From contig CAKUGR010000008.1 of NCBI GenBank assembly GCA_934654775.1, forward strand, positions 1-64,000: a DNA stretch of 64,000 nucleotides, written 5' to 3'. Within the stretch, counting starts at the first letter, position 1, and each line of letters opens with the position of its first letter. Position numbers and translations under genes: made by a program. Positions 25,631 to 34,743 of this stretch are shown piece after piece. The notes beneath the pieces were generated by a model. That model worked only from the letters and a program-made list of their open reading frames with translations, was not told where the DNA came from and searched no databases. The stretch comes from an uncultured Collinsella sp. (lineage in GTDB: Bacteria; Actinomycetota; Coriobacteriia; Coriobacteriales; Coriobacteriaceae).

Positions 25631-27031
25631 ATGGATAAGATCAAGCTCGGTTTTGTGCCTACGCGCCGCAGCATCTTTAGCGCGCCGGACGCGATCAAGT
25701 ATCGCGGCCTGACGGCTGATCGCCTGCGCGAGATCGGCGTCGACATCGTGGATATCGACGACATCAACGACGAGGGCCTGCTGTTCGACGACAGCCATAT
25801 CGAGCCCATCGTCAAGAAGTTCCGCGCCGAGGGCGTCGACGGCATCATGCTGTGCCACGCCAACTTTGGCACCGAGTACGTTTGCGCCCGCCTTGCCCGC
25901 GAGCTCGGCCTGCCCGTGCTGCTGTGGGGCCCGCGCGACGAGCGCCCCGAGCCCGACGGCACCCGCCTGCGCGACAGCCAGTGCGGCCTGTTCGCCACCG
26001 GTAAGGTCCTGCGCCGCTTCCAAGTTCCCTTCACCTACATGACCAACTGCCGTCTGACCGACCCCGAGTTCGAGCGTGGCGTCTGGGACTTCTTGGCCGT
26101 GTGCAACGTCGTTAAGACCTTCAAGCACACCCGCATCCTGCAGATGGCCACCCGTCCGTTCGACTTCTGGTCGACCATGTGCAACGAGGGCGAGCTGCTC
26201 GAGAAGTTCAACATCCAGCTTTCGCCCATCCCCATGACCGAGCTTGTCCAGGCCGTGCGCGACGCCCAGGCCGACGAGCAGGCCATGGCAGCCATGCTCG
26301 CCCACATTAGCGACAGCTTTGAGATCTGCATCCCCGAGGACAAGGTCCCCGCGGTCGCTGGACTCGCCATCGCCATGAAGCGCCTGGTCGAGAAGTACGG
26401 CTGCAACGCCGGCGCCATCCAGTGCTGGAATGCCCTGCAAGACGAGCTGGGCATTATGCCCTGCGCCGCCAACGCCATCCTCAACGAGATGGGTATCCCC
26501 GTCGTCTGCGAGACCGACATCCACGGCGCCATCACTGCGCTCATGGTCGAGGCGGCCGACCTGGGCCGTCACCGTGGCATGTTCGCCGACTGGACCGTCC
26601 GCCATCCCGACAACGAGAATGGCGAGCTGCTGCAGCACTGCGGCCCCTGGCCCTGCAGCTGCGCGGCCGTCAAGCCCAAGCTCACCTACCCGCTGGCCTT
26701 CGATCACCCCGGCGCGCTGACGGCCGAGGCCAAGCACGGCGACCTCACCCTTGCCCGCTTTGACGGCGACAACGGCGAGTACTCGCTGCTGCTGGGCAAA
26801 GCCCGCGGCATCGACGGCCCGGCCGGTATGGGCACCTACCTGTGGGTCGAGGTCGAGAACCTCAAGCGCCTCGAGGCCAAGATCGTCGAGGGCCCCTACA
26901 TCCACCACTGCGTGGCCATTCACGCCAACGTGGTGCCGGTGCTCTACGAGGCATGCAAGTATATCGGCATCCAGCCCGACCTTTATGACCCCATCGAAGA
27001 AGACGTCAAAGCCTACCTGCGAGGAGAGTAG
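25631..27031 (+). CDS. Fucose/arabinose-isomerase-like sugar isomerase, candidate D-apiose isomerase
   Basis: 466 residues, AGGGGAGG ribosome binding site. It has the architecture of L-fucose/L-arabinose isomerase-like enzymes. A region with the metal-ligand pattern CETDIHGA is at 293-300, GAIQCWNALQDELGI at about 261-275, and a C-terminal histidine-rich YIHHCVAIH. Its gene starts an operon with a split transketolase and an FGGY kinase. In the published non-oxidative D-apiose pathway an isomerase makes D-apulose, an FGGY kinase phosphorylates it, and a two-subunit transketolase cleaves it. Isomerase activity is well supported; apiose as substrate is an inference from context. Confidence 0.72.
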   Translation: MDKIKLGFVPTRRSIFSAPDAIKYRGLTADRLREIGVDIVDIDDINDEGLLFDDSHIEPIVKKFRAEGVDGIMLCHANFGTEYVCARLARELGLPVLLWGPRDERPEPDGTRLRDSQCGLFATGKVLRRFQVPFTYMTNCRLTDPEFERGVWDFLAVCNVVKTFKHTRILQMATRPFDFWSTMCNEGELLEKFNIQLSPIPMTELVQAVRDAQADEQAMAAMLAHISDSFEICIPEDKVPAVAGLAIAMKRLVEKYGCNAGAIQCWNALQDELGIMPCAANAILNEMGIPVVCETDIHGAITALMVEAADLGRHRGMFADWTVRHPDNENGELLQHCGPWPCSCAAVKPKLTYPLAFDHPGALTAEAKHGDLTLARFDGDNGEYSLLLGKARGIDGPAGMGTYLWVEVENLKRLEAKIVEGPYIHHCVAIHANVVPVLYEACKYIGIQPDLYDPIEEDVKAYLRGE

Positions 27032-27033
27032 AA

Positions 27034-27870
27034 ATGGCAACTATCGAAGAGCTTGAGTCCCTGCGTTGGGACCTCCGCCGCGATTGCGTCGACATCATCA
27101 TGGCCGGCGCCGGCGGCCACATCGGCGGCGACATGTCGGTCATCGATGCGCTCATGACCCTCTATGCCAACCACCTCAACATTTCGCCCGAGACCGTCGA
27201 CGATCCCGACCGCGATCGCTTCGTCCTCTCCAAGGGTCACGCCATGGAGGCCTACTACGCGGTGCTCTGCCACGAGGGCTATCTGGACCTCGATGACGTC
27301 AAGGCCCGCTTCTCCAAGTTCGGCAGCCCCTATATCGGCCACCCCAACAACAAGCTCAAGGGTATTGAGATGAACTCCGGCTCGCTCGGTCACGGCCTGC
27401 CCGTGGCCGTGGGCATGGCGCTCGCCGGTAAGATGGACGGCCGCGACTACCGCGTCTACACCATCATGGGCGACGGCGAGCTTGCCGAGGGCTCGGTCTG
27501 GGAGGGCGCCATGAGCGGCGGCAACTACCAGCTCGATAACCTGTGCGCGCTCGTGGACCGCAACCGCCTGCAGATCAGCGGCAGCACCGAGGACGTCATG
27601 AAGCAGGACTCGCAGGAGGAGCGCTGGGCCGCCTTCGGTTGGAACGTGCTGTCCATTCCGGGCAACGACGTCCAGGCCATCGACGCCGCGCTGACGCTTG
27701 CGGCCGAGACCAAGGGTAAGCCCACGGCCATCATCCTCAACACGGTGAAGGGCTACGGCTCGCCGGTTATGGAGGACAAGGCTGGCTGGCATCACCACCT
27801 GCCCAACGATGAGGAATATGCCCAGATCATCGCCGATTTCGCTGCCCACAAGGAGGCCATCAATGGCTAA
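27034..27870 (+). CDS. Transketolase N-terminal subunit (candidate apulose-4-phosphate transketolase A)
   Basis: 278 residues, GAGGAGAG ribosome binding site. It covers only the thiamine-diphosphate/Mg2+-binding half of transketolase: SKGHAMEAYYAVL, GSLGHGLPVAVGMAL, GDGELAEGSVWEGAM and NRLQISG. The C-terminal half is encoded by the next gene, which overlaps it by 8 bases. Split transketolases transfer two-carbon units. This one is located with a sugar isomerase and an FGGY kinase rather than other pentose-phosphate genes, which points to a dedicated catabolic role. Confidence 0.85.
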   Translation: MATIEELESLRWDLRRDCVDIIMAGAGGHIGGDMSVIDALMTLYANHLNISPETVDDPDRDRFVLSKGHAMEAYYAVLCHEGYLDLDDVKARFSKFGSPYIGHPNNKLKGIEMNSGSLGHGLPVAVGMALAGKMDGRDYRVYTIMGDGELAEGSVWEGAMSGGNYQLDNLCALVDRNRLQISGSTEDVMKQDSQEERWAAFGWNVLSIPGNDVQAIDAALTLAAETKGKPTAIILNTVKGYGSPVMEDKAGWHHHLPNDEEYAQIIADFAAHKEAING

Positions 27871-28804
27871 CAAGATCGCCAACCGCAAGGCTATCTGCGA
27901 CACGCTGCTCGAGGCCGCCGCAACCGACAAGGACATCGTCGTCCTGTGCTCCGACTCCCGCGGCTCCGCATCGCTCACGCCGTTCTTCGATCAGTATCCC
28001 CAGCAGTCCATTGAGGTCGGTATTGCCGAGCAGGACCTGGTGAGCATCGCCGCCGGCATGGCCTCGTGCGGCAAGAAGGCCTGGGCCGCCTCGCCGGCGT
28101 CCTTTGTGACCACGCGTTCGTATGAGCAGTGCAAGGTCGACGTCTCGTACTCCAACACCAACGTCAAGCTCATCGGCATCTCGGGCGGCGTGTCCTATGG
28201 CGCCCTGGGTATGAGCCACCACTCTGCGCAGGATATCGCCGCCATGAGCGCGATCCCCAACATGCGCGTATATCTGCCGAGCGACCGCTTCCAGACCGCC
28301 GAGCTCGTGCGCGCCCTGGTCGCCGACAACAAGCCTGCCTACATCCGTGTGGGCCGCAACCCGGTCGAGGACGTGTACACCGAGGACGAGTGCCCGTTCC
28401 AGATGGACCGCGCCACCTGGGTGCGCCGCGGCACCGATGTGACGCTCGTCGCCACCGGCGAGATGGTCCGCCACGCCGTGGACGCCGCCGATCTGCTGGC
28501 TGAGCAGGGCATCTCGGCAACGGTGCTCGACATGTACTGCGTCAAGCCGCTCGACGCCGAAGCCGTGATCGAGGCCGCCGGTGCCACGCGCGCCGTCGTG
28601 ACCGTCGAGGAGCACAGCCCCTTCGGTGGTCTGGGCTCCATGGTCGCGCAGGTCGTGGGCGAGCACTGCCCGCGTCCGGTCAAGTGCCTCTCCCTGCCCG
28701 ACGCGTCGGTCATCACCGGCACGAGCCCCGAGGTCTTCGCACACTACGGCCTTACTGGCGAGGGAATCGCCAAGACCGTTGCCGATTTCCTGCCCGCAGA
28801 GTAA
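27863..28804 (+). CDS. Transketolase C-terminal subunit (candidate apulose-4-phosphate transketolase B)
   Basis: 313 residues from ATG 27863, inside the end of the preceding gene, with AGGAGG 6 bases upstream. It contains the pyrimidine-binding half (VGIAEQDLVSIAAGMAS, with the catalytic glutamate) and the C-terminal domain (VTVEEHSPFGGLGSMVAQVV). Overlap with the A subunit gene suggests coupled 1:1 synthesis. It forms the heteromeric enzyme that would convert a ketopentose phosphate and glyceraldehyde 3-phosphate into two sugar phosphates. For D-apulose 4-phosphate the products are dihydroxyacetone phosphate and xylulose 5-phosphate. Confidence 0.85.
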   Translation: MANKIANRKAICDTLLEAAATDKDIVVLCSDSRGSASLTPFFDQYPQQSIEVGIAEQDLVSIAAGMASCGKKAWAASPASFVTTRSYEQCKVDVSYSNTNVKLIGISGGVSYGALGMSHHSAQDIAAMSAIPNMRVYLPSDRFQTAELVRALVADNKPAYIRVGRNPVEDVYTEDECPFQMDRATWVRRGTDVTLVATGEMVRHAVDAADLLAEQGISATVLDMYCVKPLDAEAVIEAAGATRAVVTVEEHSPFGGLGSMVAQVVGEHCPRPVKCLSLPDASVITGTSPEVFAHYGLTGEGIAKTVADFLPAE

Positions 28805-28807
28805 TTG

Positions 28808-28842
28808 GAATGTGACAAAGGGACAGTCCCTTTGTCACATTC
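28808..28842. repeat. Perfect 17-bp palindromic repeat inside the operon
   Basis: Arms 28808-28824 and 28826-28842 are exact reverse complements around one central base. It lies between the transketolase B and kinase genes without a T-run of its own. It would form a very stable mRNA hairpin, possibly a partial attenuator or a 3' stability element. Confidence 0.75.
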
Positions 28843-28860
28843 ATTTTGAAAGGGGTGGCC

Positions 28861-30351
28861 ATGGGCCGCTACATCATCGGAATCGATCAGTCCACGCAGG
28901 GCACTAAGGCGCTGCTGGTGGACGAGGGCGGCCATCTGATTCATCGTGCCGACCGCTCGCATCGCCAGATCGTCAACGAGGCCGGCTGGGTGAGCCATGA
29001 TCCGGCCGAGATCGCGGCCAACGTGCTGGCCGTGGCGCGTGCTGTGGTGGAGGAGACCGGGGTTAACCCGGCCGACGTCGCCGGTATCGGCATCTCCAAC
29101 CAGCGCGAGACCACCGTTGCCTGGAACCGCACGACGGGCGAGCCGCTGTGCGACGCCGTGGTGTGGCAGTGCGCCCGCGCCCGCGAGCTGTGTGACGAGC
29201 TGGCTGCGCGCGATGGCGTGGCTGAGCTGGTGCGCGACACGACGGGCCTGGTGCTCTCGCCCTACTACCCGGCGGGCAAGATGGCCTGGATCCTCGCGAA
29301 CGTTCCCGCGGCCGCCGAGGCCGCGGCGGCGGGCGAGCTGTGCCTGGGCACCATCGATGCCTGGGTGGTCTGGACGCTCACGGGTGGCGCCGAGTTTCGC
29401 TGCGATTGGTCCAACGCCAGCCGCACGCAGCTTTTCGACCTGCGTCGTGGCTGCTGGAGTGAGCCGGTCTGTGAGGCCTTTGGTATCGATCCGGCCTGCC
29501 TGCCGCAGGTGACCGATTCCGACGGTCTGTTCGGCATGACGGACCTGGGCGGCTTTTTGCCGGCACCCGTGCCGGTGCATGGCGTGCTCGGCGATAGCCA
29601 CGCTGCCCTGTTTGCGCAGGGTTGCCACAGTCGCGGCATGGCCAAGGCGACCTATGGCACCGGCAGCTCGGTCATGATGAACGTCGGCGACGAGTTTGTC
29701 GCCAGCTCGCATGGGCTTTCGAGCTCGCTTGCGTGGCGCCTGAACGGCGTGACCGAGTACGTGCTCGAGGGCAACGTGAGCTACGCCGGCGCCGTCAAGA
29801 CCTGGCTGCGCGACGACCTGGAGCTCATCAACAACCCCGAGGAAGTTACCGACCTGTGCTATGCCGCCAACCCGGCGAGCCGCGTCTACTTTGTGCCGGC
29901 GTTTACCGGTCTGGGTGCGCCGCACTGGGCGAGCGATGCCGAGGGCTGCGTCTTTGGCATGACGCGCACCACGGGCCGCGCGGAGTTCGTAAAGGCCGCC
30001 GATGAGTCGATCGCCTATCAGATTTTCGACGTGATCGATGCGATGGTCGAGGATTCGGGCGCGGCGCTAGCCGAACTTCGCGTTGACGGCGGCCCCACGC
30101 GCGATGCGTACCTGATGCAGTTTGAGAGCGACTTGGTGGGTTCGCCCATCCGCATCGCGAGCAACGACGAGATGAGCGGTCTAGGTGCAGCTTGGGCCTG
30201 CGGCATTGCGCTGGGCATGTACACGCGCGACGTCGTCGACGTCTACGGCGCCCGCGGCATCGTGAAGCCCGCCATGCCCGCCGACGAGCGAGCCAAAAAG
30301 ATCGCCGGCTGGCGCCACGCCGTGAAATCAACGATTGCATACACGGCCTAG
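28861..30351 (+). CDS. FGGY-family carbohydrate kinase (candidate D-apulose kinase)
   Basis: 496 residues from ATG 28861, GAAAGGGG upstream. It has FGGY landmarks: GIDQSTQGTKALL (7-19), ISNQRETTVAWNR, TIDAWVVWTLTGG, GDSHAALFAQG, YGTGSSVMMN and RVDGGPTRDAYLMQFESDL. It is close to the glycerol kinase branch but located with an isomerase and split transketolase. That is the gene set of the apulose branch (isomerase, kinase, transketolase A and B). It phosphorylates a ketopentose or polyol with ATP; apulose is inferred. It is the last gene of the operon. Confidence 0.78.
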   Translation: MGRYIIGIDQSTQGTKALLVDEGGHLIHRADRSHRQIVNEAGWVSHDPAEIAANVLAVARAVVEETGVNPADVAGIGISNQRETTVAWNRTTGEPLCDAVVWQCARARELCDELAARDGVAELVRDTTGLVLSPYYPAGKMAWILANVPAAAEAAAAGELCLGTIDAWVVWTLTGGAEFRCDWSNASRTQLFDLRRGCWSEPVCEAFGIDPACLPQVTDSDGLFGMTDLGGFLPAPVPVHGVLGDSHAALFAQGCHSRGMAKATYGTGSSVMMNVGDEFVASSHGLSSSLAWRLNGVTEYVLEGNVSYAGAVKTWLRDDLELINNPEEVTDLCYAANPASRVYFVPAFTGLGAPHWASDAEGCVFGMTRTTGRAEFVKAADESIAYQIFDVIDAMVEDSGAALAELRVDGGPTRDAYLMQFESDLVGSPIRIASNDEMSGLGAAWACGIALGMYTRDVVDVYGARGIVKPAMPADERAKKIAGWRHAVKSTIAYTA

Positions 30352-30522
30352 GCGGCTGCGCGGCGCCCAAGTGCCGCAGGCTATTCCCTGAATCTCATCT
30401 GGCTTTCTGGGACGGGGATTAAAAAATCATCGGTAGGATGCGGCAACCGCCTCGATCAATACCTTTCCATGGCGAAAAGCTCGCGGCTCGCGGGAGGGAC
30501 GCTGCTTCAATTGTGAGCGACT

Positions 30523-31242
30523 CTAGCGCCCCGGCATGTCGTCGTACGGGCGATTGGGCGCGCTCGGGAAGGCATCGCTTCCATATTGGAGCAGATACTG
30601 CTGAACGACGAGGTCAATTGCCGCGAGCGCCCCGTATTTGCCCGTGTCGTTGGCATTCGACTCGCCGCACTGCATGATGAAGGCGGCCTGATTCCAATAT
30701 GGGTTCGAGGCGTTTTGCGTGATTGCCAGCATGGAGCACTTGCTATCCCTGATGCTGTTGCAGACATCGACATATCGAATGGGATAGCTGCCCCCAACGC
30801 TGCAGATGATCGCCAGGTCCTCGGGCTGGAGGGATTGGGCACATGCAAGCTGGGAGGCTTGATCCAGATACAGGTCCATGACCTTTCCCATGGAAAACAG
30901 CTTGTTCTGAAGGTATCGTCCGGTATCCCAAAGAAAATGATGGGAAAAGAACGCGACTCGGCGGCAATTATGAATCGCATAGGCGATTTTCGGAAGTTCG
31001 GCCAGGTTTTTCTCGGAAATGGTCGCGGCGATGTTTTGCTGAGCTTCCCTCGCATATTCAAGAAACGTCGCGTGCGGGTCCGCGGCGAGATTGCAAATAT
31101 CGTGAAACTCATGTCTCCATTCTGTAACATCGGTGTCCAGGATGGAATGCAAAACCCTGTGCATTCGTGTTGTACTCAATGGTAACAGGAGCCGGGCGAT
31201 TAAGCCCGGATGCGGATACATGAAAGGGAGATTGCATGGCAC
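30523..31242 (-). CDS. RpiR-type regulator with truncated N-terminus
   Basis: At most 239 residues. The SIS sugar-phosphate-binding domain is complete: VAFFSHHFLWDTGRYLQ, LAIICSVGGSYPIRY, LAITQNASNPYWN and DTGKYGALAAIDLVV. It is clearly paralogous to the full-length RpiR gene at 41279-42100. The helix-turn-helix is mostly missing: only a degenerate recognition-helix-like stretch (LSTTRMHRVLHSIL) can be aligned, and the upstream sequence is occupied by the divergent GH1 gene start (31236). No clear ribosome binding site is seen. It may be a decaying copy or a SIS-only protein. Confidence 0.6.
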   Translation of the reverse strand: MPCNLPFMYPHPGLIARLLLPLSTTRMHRVLHSILDTDVTEWRHEFHDICNLAADPHATFLEYAREAQQNIAATISEKNLAELPKIAYAIHNCRRVAFFSHHFLWDTGRYLQNKLFSMGKVMDLYLDQASQLACAQSLQPEDLAIICSVGGSYPIRYVDVCNSIRDSKCSMLAITQNASNPYWNQAAFIMQCGESNANDTGKYGALAAIDLVVQQYLLQYGSDAFPSAPNRPYDDMPGR

Positions 31243-32510
31243 ATCAGTCGACTTCGGTATTTCCCGAGACGTTTCTCTGGGGCGTCGCGACCGCTGCGCA
31301 CCAGGTTGAAGGCAGCAACGTGAACAGCGACACGTGGCTGTTCGAGAATGTTGAGGACACGGCGTTCATGGAGCCTTCTGGCGACGCGATGGACCACTAC
31401 CATCGTTTCCGCGAGGATATCGCCCTTATCGCATCTCTTGGCCTCACCTCCTATCGTCTGAGTGTCGAGTGGTCGCGCATCGAGCCGGCGCGCGGCCTGT
31501 TCTCCAAAGCAGAGCTCGCGCACTATCGCGAAGTGCTCCAGTGCTGCCGTGACAACGGTCTCAAGACGATCGTCACACTCCATCATTTCACGTCGCCGAT
31601 CTGGCTGCTTGCCCAAGGCGGCTGGGAGTCGCCCGAGACTCCCTCCCTTTTCGCGCGGTACTGCGCGCGTGTGGTCGAGGAGATGGGCGATTTGATGGAC
31701 TACGCATGCACCATGAACGAGCCAAACCTGGCATGGCTCTTGGCTGATGTCGGGGCCACGTCGCGCAACGCCTCCGATCGCGCTGAGGCCCCCATGTTCC
31801 GCAGCGTCGCCAAGGCGTTGGGAGTCGAGCCGGCATCCCTGGCCCAATTCCAGTTCGCAGCCACCGAGCGGGCGTTCGATGTGAAGCTCGCCGCTCACAA
31901 GGCTGCCGTTGACGCCGTGCATGCAATCCGTCCCGATCTCCCGGCAGGTTGGACGCTCGTGGGAAGCCCCTTTAAGGCGGCTCCCGGTGGCGAGGAACGC
32001 GCCGCAGCTGCCCGCGAGGAGATTTGCGATCGCTTTTGCCGTGCTTCCGCAGGCGATGATTTCGTGGGTATCCAGACGTACTCGCGCTCGTGGTACGGCG
32101 CGGATGGCCCGGTTGACCCGCCTGCCGGCGTGGAGCTCACCCAGCGCGATGAGGAGTTTTATCCCGAGGCCATCGAGGAGAGCCTGCGAGCTGCTTGGGA
32201 CCAGTCGGGCACGCCTCTGTTCGTCACCGAAAACGGCATAGCTTCCGAGGACGACGAGCAGAGAGAGCGCTTTTTGGATCGAGCTGTCGCCGGTGTGGGG
32301 CGTTGCGTCCGCGACGGTATCCCGGTTTTGGGATACACCTGCTGGTCCGCGTTTGACAATTTCGAGTGGGTTTTCGGGTATGGCCCGAAGTACGGGATCA
32401 TTTCCGTCGACCGCGAGACACAACGCCGCACCGTAAAGCCAAGCGCTACGCACCTGGGAAGCATAGCGCGCTGTAACGGTGCCTGCGTCGAGATCGGTGA
32501 TGCCCGATGA
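31236..32510 (+). CDS. GH1 beta-glucosidase, non-phosphorylated-substrate type
   Basis: 424 residues, AAAGGGAG ribosome binding site. GH1 signature FLWGVATAAHQVEG is near the N-terminus, the acid/base E162 is in TMNEPN, and the nucleophile E332 in FVTENGIAS. The C-terminus reads FDNFEWVFGYGPKYGI, with the glutamate that binds the sugar O4/O6 in ordinary beta-glucosidases. The SxxxxxxKxY phosphate site of 6-phospho enzymes is absent. It therefore probably cleaves non-phosphorylated glycosides, unlike the other GH1 enzymes here. The stop overlaps the next start (ATGA). Confidence 0.85.
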   Translation: MAHQSTSVFPETFLWGVATAAHQVEGSNVNSDTWLFENVEDTAFMEPSGDAMDHYHRFREDIALIASLGLTSYRLSVEWSRIEPARGLFSKAELAHYREVLQCCRDNGLKTIVTLHHFTSPIWLLAQGGWESPETPSLFARYCARVVEEMGDLMDYACTMNEPNLAWLLADVGATSRNASDRAEAPMFRSVAKALGVEPASLAQFQFAATERAFDVKLAAHKAAVDAVHAIRPDLPAGWTLVGSPFKAAPGGEERAAAAREEICDRFCRASAGDDFVGIQTYSRSWYGADGPVDPPAGVELTQRDEEFYPEAIEESLRAAWDQSGTPLFVTENGIASEDDEQRERFLDRAVAGVGRCVRDGIPVLGYTCWSAFDNFEWVFGYGPKYGIISVDRETQRRTVKPSATHLGSIARCNGACVEIGDAR

Positions 32511-33274
32511 AGCGCCTGCTGATACGCGCCGACGACCTTGGCTACTCTCGGGGCGTCAACTACGGCATCGTCGATTCGGTCCGCGGCGGACTCGTCGGGT
32601 CAGTCGGGGTCATGACCAACATGGAATCCGTGGACCACGGCCTCGAATTGCTCGACGGGCTCGACGTGTGCCTTGGCCAGCACACGAACATCTGCGTCGG
32701 CAGGCCGCTTACCGACCCTGCGCTCATTCCGAGTCTCTGTGGACCGGATGGCATGTTCAAGCCGAGCGGGGCGTATCGGGACGCCATGAAGCGGGGAATC
32801 GACTTCGTGGTGCTCGATGAGGTCGTCTTGGAGATCGAGGCTCAGTATCGAAAGTTCGTAGCGCTTGTGGGTAGAGAACCCTCCTACTTTGAGGGTCATG
32901 CGGTGGCGAGCCCGGCGTTTTTTAAGGGGTTGGAGATCGTGGCGGAGCGCCACGGACTGCCGCTGTTCCCGATGGGTGCGCCGGGGGAGGCGGTCACGTT
33001 CAAGAGCACGCGTATCGCTGCGTACATGCCCACAGATTTTCGCGCCTATGAGATGGATCCGTTCTCGGCGGTGTGCGGCGCCGTCGAGAATGCGAACGAC
33101 GACGCGTGCACCCTCATGGTGTTCCATCCGGGTTATATCGATGCCTATCTCATGGACCACTCGAGCATGACGACAGCGCGGGCGCGTGAGGCGTCGATGC
33201 TTTGCGATCCCACAACCCGTGAATGGCTGGCGAGTCAGGACATCGCGTTGGTGACATACGACGATTTGAACTAA
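32507..33274 (+). CDS. ChbG/YdjC-type carbohydrate deacetylase
   Basis: 255 residues, translationally coupled to the GH1 gene (ATGA overlap). The YdjC family metal aspartate pair is in LLIRADDLGYSRGVNYGI, a histidine in LGQHTNI, and HPGYIDAYL near the C-terminus. The family removes acetyl groups from N-acetylated disaccharides such as diacetylchitobiose 6-phosphate. It is paralogous to 42389-43156 (same length). Its place between two GH1 genes suggests N-acetylglucosamine-containing beta-glycosides. Confidence 0.85.
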   Translation: MKRLLIRADDLGYSRGVNYGIVDSVRGGLVGSVGVMTNMESVDHGLELLDGLDVCLGQHTNICVGRPLTDPALIPSLCGPDGMFKPSGAYRDAMKRGIDFVVLDEVVLEIEAQYRKFVALVGREPSYFEGHAVASPAFFKGLEIVAERHGLPLFPMGAPGEAVTFKSTRIAAYMPTDFRAYEMDPFSAVCGAVENANDDACTLMVFHPGYIDAYLMDHSSMTTARAREASMLCDPTTREWLASQDIALVTYDDLN

Positions 33275-33291
33275 GAAGAAAGGTGGCAAGT

Positions 33292-34677
33292 ATGATAAAC
33301 GGGTTTCCCGATGGATTCCTATGGGGTGCGTCGACGAGCGCATTTCAGGTAGAGGGCGCCTGGGGGGAGGGCGGCCGAGGCAAGTCGACGACCGATCGCG
33401 GCTTCGGCATCCCCGGAATCACAGATGGCAGCGTGGCGTCCGACCACTACCATCGCTGGAAAGAGGATGTCGACCTCATGTCCGAACTCGGACTAAAGAC
33501 GTATCGCATGAGCTTCTCGTGGTGTCGCATTATGCCCGGTGCGACTTGCGAGCCGAATCCCGAAGCCCTGGCGTTCTACGACGGTCTGATCGATTACCTT
33601 CTGGAAAAGGGCATCGAGCCCTTTGTGACGCTGTACCACTTCGAGTGCCCCCAAGCACTCGTCGACGAGTTCGGCGGATGGTTAGATCGCAGGATGATCG
33701 ATGCCTTCGCCCGCTACGCCGAGGTCTGCTTTAGGCACTTTAAGGGCCGTGTAAAGCTGTGGGCGACTATCAACGAGCAGCTTATCGCGACGGCGTCGTC
33801 GGTGAACACCGGGGATACCGAGACCGACCCCAAGAGACACCAGGGCAATACCTATCAGATGAGTTACCACATGTCTCTCGCAGAGCACCGTGCTTTCGAG
33901 TTTTTGCACTCAATCGATCCCGAGGCGAAGATCGGGCCGGTCTGCGCCATCCAGGTGACCTATCCGCTCAGCAGCTCGCCTGCAGATGTGATGGCGGCGC
34001 TCAATGCCGAGGAGATGGAGCAGTTCTACATGCTCGACATGAGCGTGCGTGGATCGTATTCCCCGTATGCGGCGAGCTATCTCAAGCGCGAGGGGTTCTA
34101 TCCCGCGGTCGAGCCCGAGGACGATGCGGTCCTGCACGGGTCGACGCCCGATTTCATCGGCATCAACTATTACTCCAGCAGCTGCGTCAAGGAGCGCACC
34201 GAGCCCATCGTATTCGGTGGCTTCCCGCCTTGGGGCGCGGGCGACTTCGTCCTCTGCGACAACCCGAGGCTCGAGAAGACCGAGTGGATGCCCAACGGCC
34301 TCGACCCCATCGGGCTGTCGATCGGCATGCGCAAGGTGCATGACCGCTACGGCCTGCCTATGATCATCACCGAGAACGGCATGGCTTTGAGCGAGGAGCC
34401 CGATGAGTCCGGCGCGATTCACGACGAGCAGCGCATCGCCTATCTCTCCGCGCATATCGCCCAGGTCGGCGAGCTCATCGAGCAGGGTTATCCCATCTTT
34501 GGGTATTGTCCGTGGAGCTTTGTCGATGTGGTCTCCAGCCATCAGGGCTTCGCCAAGCGCTATGGCCTTGTATACGTGGATCGCACCGATGACGACATCA
34601 GGACTTGCGACCGGATTCGCAAGGACAGCTTCTATTGGTACCAGAAGGTCATCGCGGGCAATCAGCTGCCTGAATAA
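33292..34677 (+). CDS. GH1 6-phospho-beta-glycosidase
   Basis: 461 residues from ATG 33292, AGGTGG ribosome binding site. FLWGASTSAFQVEG is at the N-terminus. The acid/base glutamate is in TINEQ (the usual NEP has Gln for Pro) and the nucleophile in MIITENGMAL. The C-terminal VSSHQGFAKRYG has the serine, lysine and tyrosine spacing (S, +7 K, +9 Y) of the phosphate site in 6-phospho-beta-glycosidases. It acts on PTS products in the cytoplasm. The PTS IIBC gene follows 66 bases downstream. It is very similar to the GH1 at 39870-41258. Confidence 0.87.
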   Translation: MINGFPDGFLWGASTSAFQVEGAWGEGGRGKSTTDRGFGIPGITDGSVASDHYHRWKEDVDLMSELGLKTYRMSFSWCRIMPGATCEPNPEALAFYDGLIDYLLEKGIEPFVTLYHFECPQALVDEFGGWLDRRMIDAFARYAEVCFRHFKGRVKLWATINEQLIATASSVNTGDTETDPKRHQGNTYQMSYHMSLAEHRAFEFLHSIDPEAKIGPVCAIQVTYPLSSSPADVMAALNAEEMEQFYMLDMSVRGSYSPYAASYLKREGFYPAVEPEDDAVLHGSTPDFIGINYYSSSCVKERTEPIVFGGFPPWGAGDFVLCDNPRLEKTEWMPNGLDPIGLSIGMRKVHDRYGLPMIITENGMALSEEPDESGAIHDEQRIAYLSAHIAQVGELIEQGYPIFGYCPWSFVDVVSSHQGFAKRYGLVYVDRTDDDIRTCDRIRKDSFYWYQKVIAGNQLPE

Positions 34678-34743
34678 ACGCAAGTTTTCCGGTTGGCGCG
34701 AAGTCGCCGGCGGGGGATAGAAAGAAACGGGAAAGGAAGTACC

